Origin: Actinomycetes bacterium
GTDB taxonomy: Bacteria; Actinomycetota; Acidimicrobiia; Acidimicrobiales; RAAP-2
Length of the DNA stretch: 9,600 nucleotides
Direction: 5' to 3'
NCBI GenBank assembly: GCA_021799915.1
Contig: JAJYZN010000101.1
Coordinates: 1 to 9,600, forward strand
Shown piece by piece: positions 7,131 to 9,600 of this stretch. The notes below the pieces were generated by a model. It was not told where the DNA came from, did no database searches, and worked only from the letters and a program-made list of their open reading frames with translations. Position 1 is the stretch's first letter, and each line of letters opens with the position of its first letter. Both the position numbers and the translations under genes were made by a program.

Positions 7131-7748
7131 GTGATCAACGTCCACTGGGTCGTCGCAGGGGCGGTGATCGGCCTGGCCGGATCGGCCGGGTACGCGTTCG
7201 ACACGGTACGTGGGCGGACCCAGCCCAATCGTGTGACGTGGCTGCTGTGGGGCGCCGTCCCGCTGCTGGCGTTCGCCGTCGAGCTCCGCGCGGGCGTCGG
7301 CCTCCGTTCGCTGATGGCCCTCTCGGTCGGTCTCGGACCGCTGGCGGTGTTCGCCGCGACGTTTGCCAATCGCTCGGCGGTATGGCGGATCCAACCGATC
7401 GACTATGCCTGCGGCGCACTTTCAGTCGCGGGTACTGCGGTCTGGCTCCTCACCCGGGTCGGGCTTGCCGCCCTCTGCGCCGCCATTGCCGCCGACGCCC
7501 TCGCCGGCGTCCCCACGCTGCTCAAGTCGTGGCGGGCCCCGGAATCCGAGAACTCGCTCGCGTACCTGGGCGCGCTGGCCAACGCCGCTATCACGCTGCT
7601 CACGGTGACCACGGTCACCGCCGACGAAGTGGCGTTCCCGCTCTACATCGTCCTCATCGCCGGGATCGAGCTGGTCCTCGTCGCCGGGCGCCTCGGCCCG
7701 CGAGTCCGCTCTCAGGCCGACGCCAGCGCCGCCCAGAGGGCCCGGTAG
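7131..7748 (+). CDS. Seven-helix membrane protein with PQ-loop/SWEET-like internal repeat (function unknown)
   Basis: A 205-residue integral membrane protein that I do not recognise by name. Hydrophobic segments lie at about 6-24, 36-52, 58-77, 92-108, 111-127, 144-163 and 168-186, which fits a 3+1+3 helix plan. After helix 1 comes DTVRGRTQPNRVTWLLW (24-40); after helix 5 comes GVPTLLKSWRAPESENSLAY (126-145). The two stretches share spacing and a proline followed by a basic loop, then Asn and an aromatic residue, as in PQ-loop transporters (SWEET, cystinosin, SemiSWEET). No canonical PQ dipeptide is present at either place, so the assignment is inference. The start is GTG at 7131-7133, 29 bp after the acyltransferase stop; the frame is open upstream but overlaps the acyltransferase's repeat tail and is low-complexity. 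The ribosome site is weak (GGGGG about 16 bp upstream), suggesting co-transcription. Its last 37 bp overlap the convergent desaturase. Confidence 0.8.
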   Translation: MINVHWVVAGAVIGLAGSAGYAFDTVRGRTQPNRVTWLLWGAVPLLAFAVELRAGVGLRSLMALSVGLGPLAVFAATFANRSAVWRIQPIDYACGALSVAGTAVWLLTRVGLAALCAAIAADALAGVPTLLKSWRAPESENSLAYLGALANAAITLLTVTTVTADEVAFPLYIVLIAGIELVLVAGRLGPRVRSQADASAAQRAR

Positions 7749-8659
7749 CTCGGATAGGTGATCGCGTCGGTGACGTAGCCGGCGCGCTCCAGCTCTTGGT
7801 GGAAGCGGGGAAGGTTCCTCCAGGGGACCCCCATGTCCACGTGATGGGCCAGGTGCCAACCGGTGTTGTACGGGACCAGCCAGATCCGAGCTCCGATGGA
7901 CTGGCGCACGTTGTGGGTGGTGACGCGGCGATCCTTTCCCGCCTCCATGCCTCCGTGCTCGGCGATCGAACGGAGCCGGTTCAGCACTCGCCACTGCGTC
8001 ATCCACGGCAACCACCACAGCAGCGGATAGATCCACCAGCGACCGGTGGCGATCCACGCCACAGCCCACATCACTGCCTGCACCCCCAGGATCGACAGTC
8101 CGGTGCGCCGGAATTGCGGCGAGCGGATCGACCGGAGCAGCGGCACGAAGTTCTTCCACCCCGAGATCCCCACCGCGTCGCGCACCAGCCGGCGCAGCAG
8201 GACACGCCGGGCACACGGGTAGCCCCCGTAGAACGCGAGGTCCGGCTCGTCCGGGCCGAACTCCTGGCGGTGGTGGGCGAAGTGCCCCCGGCGGTAGAGC
8301 TGGATCGGCGTGAAGGCCGGATAGGCGATCAGCCACGTGCCAACCCAGTCGTTGATCGACTTGTTGGAGAACAGCAGCTTGTGCGCCGCTTCGTGCATCA
8401 ATATGGCGAACCGCACGTAGATCGGACCCATGACCACGAACGCCACGGCGTAGCCGACCGGGTTGTCGATCCACACCGCCAGCGCCACGATCCCTGCGAC
8501 CATCGCCCACAGCCAGAGCACCGAGAAGGCGTTGCGACGATCGTCGATCCGGCGAAGGTCGCGGCGCAGCTCGGGGCGGCACATCCCGTTATCGAGCAGC
8601 CTCTCGGTCGGCAGCACGTGGGGCCGGGACTGCGGGGGAGGGACGACGGTGGTGGCCAC
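7712..8659 (-). CDS. Membrane fatty acid desaturase/hydroxylase (three-histidine-box family)
   Basis: Predicted di-iron membrane enzyme of 315 residues that introduces a double bond or hydroxyl into a fatty acyl or other lipid chain using O2 and reduced ferredoxin or similar donors. Histidine boxes are HEAAH (89-93), HFAHH (126-130) and HLAHH (269-273); H235 in EHGG lies between boxes 2 and 3, as in relatives. Hydrophobic spans lie at about 46-63, 67-88, 106-118, 186-204 and 206-220. Length is typical for short bacterial members (FA_desaturase, PF00487 type). GTG at 8657-8659 is chosen because an in-frame stop lies 9 bp upstream (8669-8671). The purine-rich GGAGGAG is 17 bp away, too far for a normal ribosome site, but a -10-like TAATAT sits six bases before the GTG, so a leaderless mRNA is likely. 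It diverges from the PaaX-type regulator and meets the PQ-loop-like gene tail to tail. Substrate (acyl-CoA, phospholipid, carotenoid or other) cannot be told. Confidence 0.92.
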   Translation of the reverse strand: MATTVVPPPQSRPHVLPTERLLDNGMCRPELRRDLRRIDDRRNAFSVLWLWAMVAGIVALAVWIDNPVGYAVAFVVMGPIYVRFAILMHEAAHKLLFSNKSINDWVGTWLIAYPAFTPIQLYRRGHFAHHRQEFGPDEPDLAFYGGYPCARRVLLRRLVRDAVGISGWKNFVPLLRSIRSPQFRRTGLSILGVQAVMWAVAWIATGRWWIYPLLWWLPWMTQWRVLNRLRSIAEHGGMEAGKDRRVTTHNVRQSIGARIWLVPYNTGWHLAHHVDMGVPWRNLPRFHQELERAGYVTDAITYPSYRALWAALASA

Positions 8660-8694
8660 TGAGCTATATTACACTTCTCCTCCAGATGGATCAA
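8660..8694 (-). promoter_or_regulatory. Candidate leaderless promoter of the desaturase gene
   Basis: Reading the minus strand: TTGATC (8694-8689) as -35, exactly 17 bp, then TAATAT (8671-8666) as -10, then six bases (AGCTCA) and the GTG start at 8659. The -10 fits the actinobacterial TANNNT pattern, and the spacing puts the transcription start on or next to the start codon. Leaderless mRNAs starting at ATG/GTG are common in Actinomycetota. This is an inference from spacing and motif. Confidence 0.6.
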
Positions 8695-8703
8695 TTACGT
8701 AAT
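8694..8703. promoter_or_regulatory. Perfect 10-bp palindrome ATTACGTAAT (candidate operator)
   Basis: ATTACGTAAT is a perfect palindrome in an AT-rich patch of an otherwise very GC-rich window. It touches the -35 box of the desaturase promoter and lies 35 bp before the GTG of the divergent regulator. A second, partial half-site, TATTAC (8667-8672), is inverted relative to GTAATA (8699-8704), with 26 bp between them, spanning the promoter. Binding by the neighbouring PaaX-type protein is the simplest guess. Confidence 0.5.
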
Positions 8704-8738
8704 ACCCAGCGGACACGGTCGACGCGGCGGGCGCTCCT

Positions 8739-8790
8739 GTGAGCGACGGGGGCGGATCCGGCGATCGAGTGAGCGACAGGGGCGGGTCCG
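8739..8790 (+). repeat. Imperfect 22-bp direct repeat over the regulator's start codons
   Basis: Positions 8739-8760 and 8769-8790 match at 20 of 22 bases with a 30-bp period, each beginning GTGAGCGAC. The repeat is in frame and encodes MSDGGGS then VSDRGGS, so it duplicates a possible start codon. It may reflect slippage, a duplicated start, or a regulator site inside the 5' coding region. Confidence 0.85.
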
Positions 8791-9572
8791 TTCGCCCGTT
8801 CACGGCCCGGTCGGTGCTGGCGAGCGCCCTGCTCGGGGCCGACCCGCCCGAGCTCCCGGTGGCTCATCTCGTCCACCTGGCCGGGCTCTTCGGGATCAAC
8901 GCGAACAGGGCTCGAGTGGCGCTCAGCCGGATGTGCGTGTCGGGCGAAGCAACCACCGACGGCGCCGGGCACTACCGCCTCTCCGGCCCCTTGGAGGACC
9001 GCCGGGCCCGACAGGTTGCGAGCCGAGCCGGCGCCACCAGGGCGTGGACCGGGGCATGGCTGGTCGTGATCGTGACGTCCATCGGCCGCGACGCAACCGA
9101 ACGTACGTCTCGACGCCGAGCGCTGGCGTTTGCCCGCTTGGCCGAACTGCGCGAAGGGGTATGGATGCGCCCGGAGAACCTCGACCTCCAGCTTCCCGGC
9201 TGGCTCGATGACGTCGTGACGATGACGGCGCACTACGAGGACGGCGCAGCACTGGCCGACCGCCTCTGGACATTGACGGGGTGGAGCAACAGAGCCACTG
9301 AGCTGCTGGGGCGCCTCGATGCTCTCCCACCGTGCGACTGGACCGACTTGGCTCCGGGGTTCGCGCTGTCGGCCGACGTGCTCCGCCATCTCCAGGCGGA
9401 CCCCCTGCTGCCACGCGCGTTGCTCCCGAACGATTGGCCGGGGATGCTCCTCCGGCGGCGCTACGACAACTGGGACAGACGCTATCGAGCCGTCCTGCGC
9501 GACTGGGGCCGGGCCGCGTCCGACCGACGGCCGGCCACCCGAGCGAGGTCGACGCCCGACCACGTCGGGTGA
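8739..9572 (+). CDS. PaaX-family transcriptional regulator
   Basis: DNA-binding regulator of 277 residues, like the phenylacetate repressor PaaX, whose known members respond to aryl- or acyl-CoA thioesters. The N-terminal winged helix is at about 21-85: FTARSVLASALLGADPPELPVAHLVHLAGLFGINANRARVALSRM contains the recognition-helix pattern NRARVALSRM (56-65), followed by a wing (GEATTDGAGHYRLSG, 69-83). The middle domain has a tryptophan-rich stretch (RAWTGAWLVVIV, 101-112) and LPGWLDD (152-158). The C-terminal domain includes DPLLPRALLPNDWPG (221-235), typical of PaaX_C. Length is close to the family norm after discounting about 20 low-complexity residues at the start. GTG at 8739 and GTG at 8769 are both possible starts; neither has a good ribosome site. 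It diverges from the desaturase gene and probably controls it and itself. Effector is unknown; an acyl-CoA is a reasonable inference from family and context. Confidence 0.88.
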   Translation: MSDGGGSGDRVSDRGGSVRPFTARSVLASALLGADPPELPVAHLVHLAGLFGINANRARVALSRMCVSGEATTDGAGHYRLSGPLEDRRARQVASRAGATRAWTGAWLVVIVTSIGRDATERTSRRRALAFARLAELREGVWMRPENLDLQLPGWLDDVVTMTAHYEDGAALADRLWTLTGWSNRATELLGRLDALPPCDWTDLAPGFALSADVLRHLQADPLLPRALLPNDWPGMLLRRRYDNWDRRYRAVLRDWGRAASDRRPATRARSTPDHVG

Positions 9573-9573
9573 T

Positions 9574-9587
9574 CCAGCGGCCGCTGG
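9574..9587. other. Perfect 14-bp palindrome immediately after the regulator stop
   Basis: CCAGCGGCCGCTGG is a perfect palindrome beginning two bases after the TGA at 9570-9572. As RNA it could form a 5-bp stem with a GGCC loop. No U-tract follows before the window ends, so it is at best a weak, U-less terminator or a binding site for the next gene. High GC makes chance occurrence more likely. Confidence 0.35.
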
Positions 9588-9600
9588 GTGACACGGGGGC

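Noticed and set aside
7603..7620. Perfect inverted repeat, arms CGGTGACC and GGTCACCG with a 2-bp spacer
   Set aside because: It lies in the middle of a membrane-helix coding stretch (TVTTVTA) and follows from repeated Val/Thr codons; no nearby gene start would use it.
8398..8694. Small minus-strand frame starting at 8694 with a well-placed GGAGGAG-like run inside it
   Set aside because: It reads the desaturase N-terminus out of frame, giving Arg/Ser/Trp-rich sequence with no family features.

Overview
The window is GC-rich throughout, apart from a short AT-rich patch near 8661-8705. It carries genes typical of Actinomycetota: a wax ester synthase/diacylglycerol acyltransferase (WS/DGAT), GTG starts, lipoprotein export and a PaaX-type regulator. 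The overall style, with a fused LivH-LivM permease beside lipid genes, fits Acidimicrobiia or a related actinobacterial class; the exact lineage is inference. No rRNA, tRNA, CRISPR, insertion sequence or phage gene was seen.

Layout. Positions 1-4004, all minus strand, hold three parts of a branched-chain-amino-acid-type (HAAT/Liv) ABC importer, transcribed right to left: lipoprotein solute receptor (2637-4004), fused LivH-LivM permease (633-2582), then the LivG ATPase (1-646, running off the left edge). A LivF partner would be expected further left. Upstream on the same strand, 66 bp away, is a membrane-anchored alpha/beta hydrolase (4071-5330). A 27-bp near-palindrome straddles its stop codon and lies just before the receptor gene.

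From 5500 rightward on the plus strand are a WS/DGAT acyltransferase (5500-7101) with an unusual repeat-encoded tail, then a seven-helix membrane protein resembling PQ-loop/SWEET architecture (7131-7748). The latter runs 37 bp into the 3' end of a convergent three-histidine-box fatty acid desaturase (7712-8659, minus). Desaturase and a PaaX-family regulator (8739-9572, plus) diverge from a 79-bp AT-rich intergenic region. That region holds a good candidate leaderless promoter for the desaturase, with a perfect palindrome against its -35 box.

How it may work together (inference): esterase, WS/DGAT, membrane protein and desaturase look like a neutral-lipid synthesis and turnover neighbourhood, with the PaaX-type protein as likely local regulator of at least the desaturase. 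The adjacent importer may feed it, or may be an unrelated neighbour; its substrate cannot be read from sequence. The most checkable novelties are the two candidate operators, the tandem-repeat tail of the acyltransferase and the PQ-loop-like membrane protein. I found no wholly new system that I can defend.
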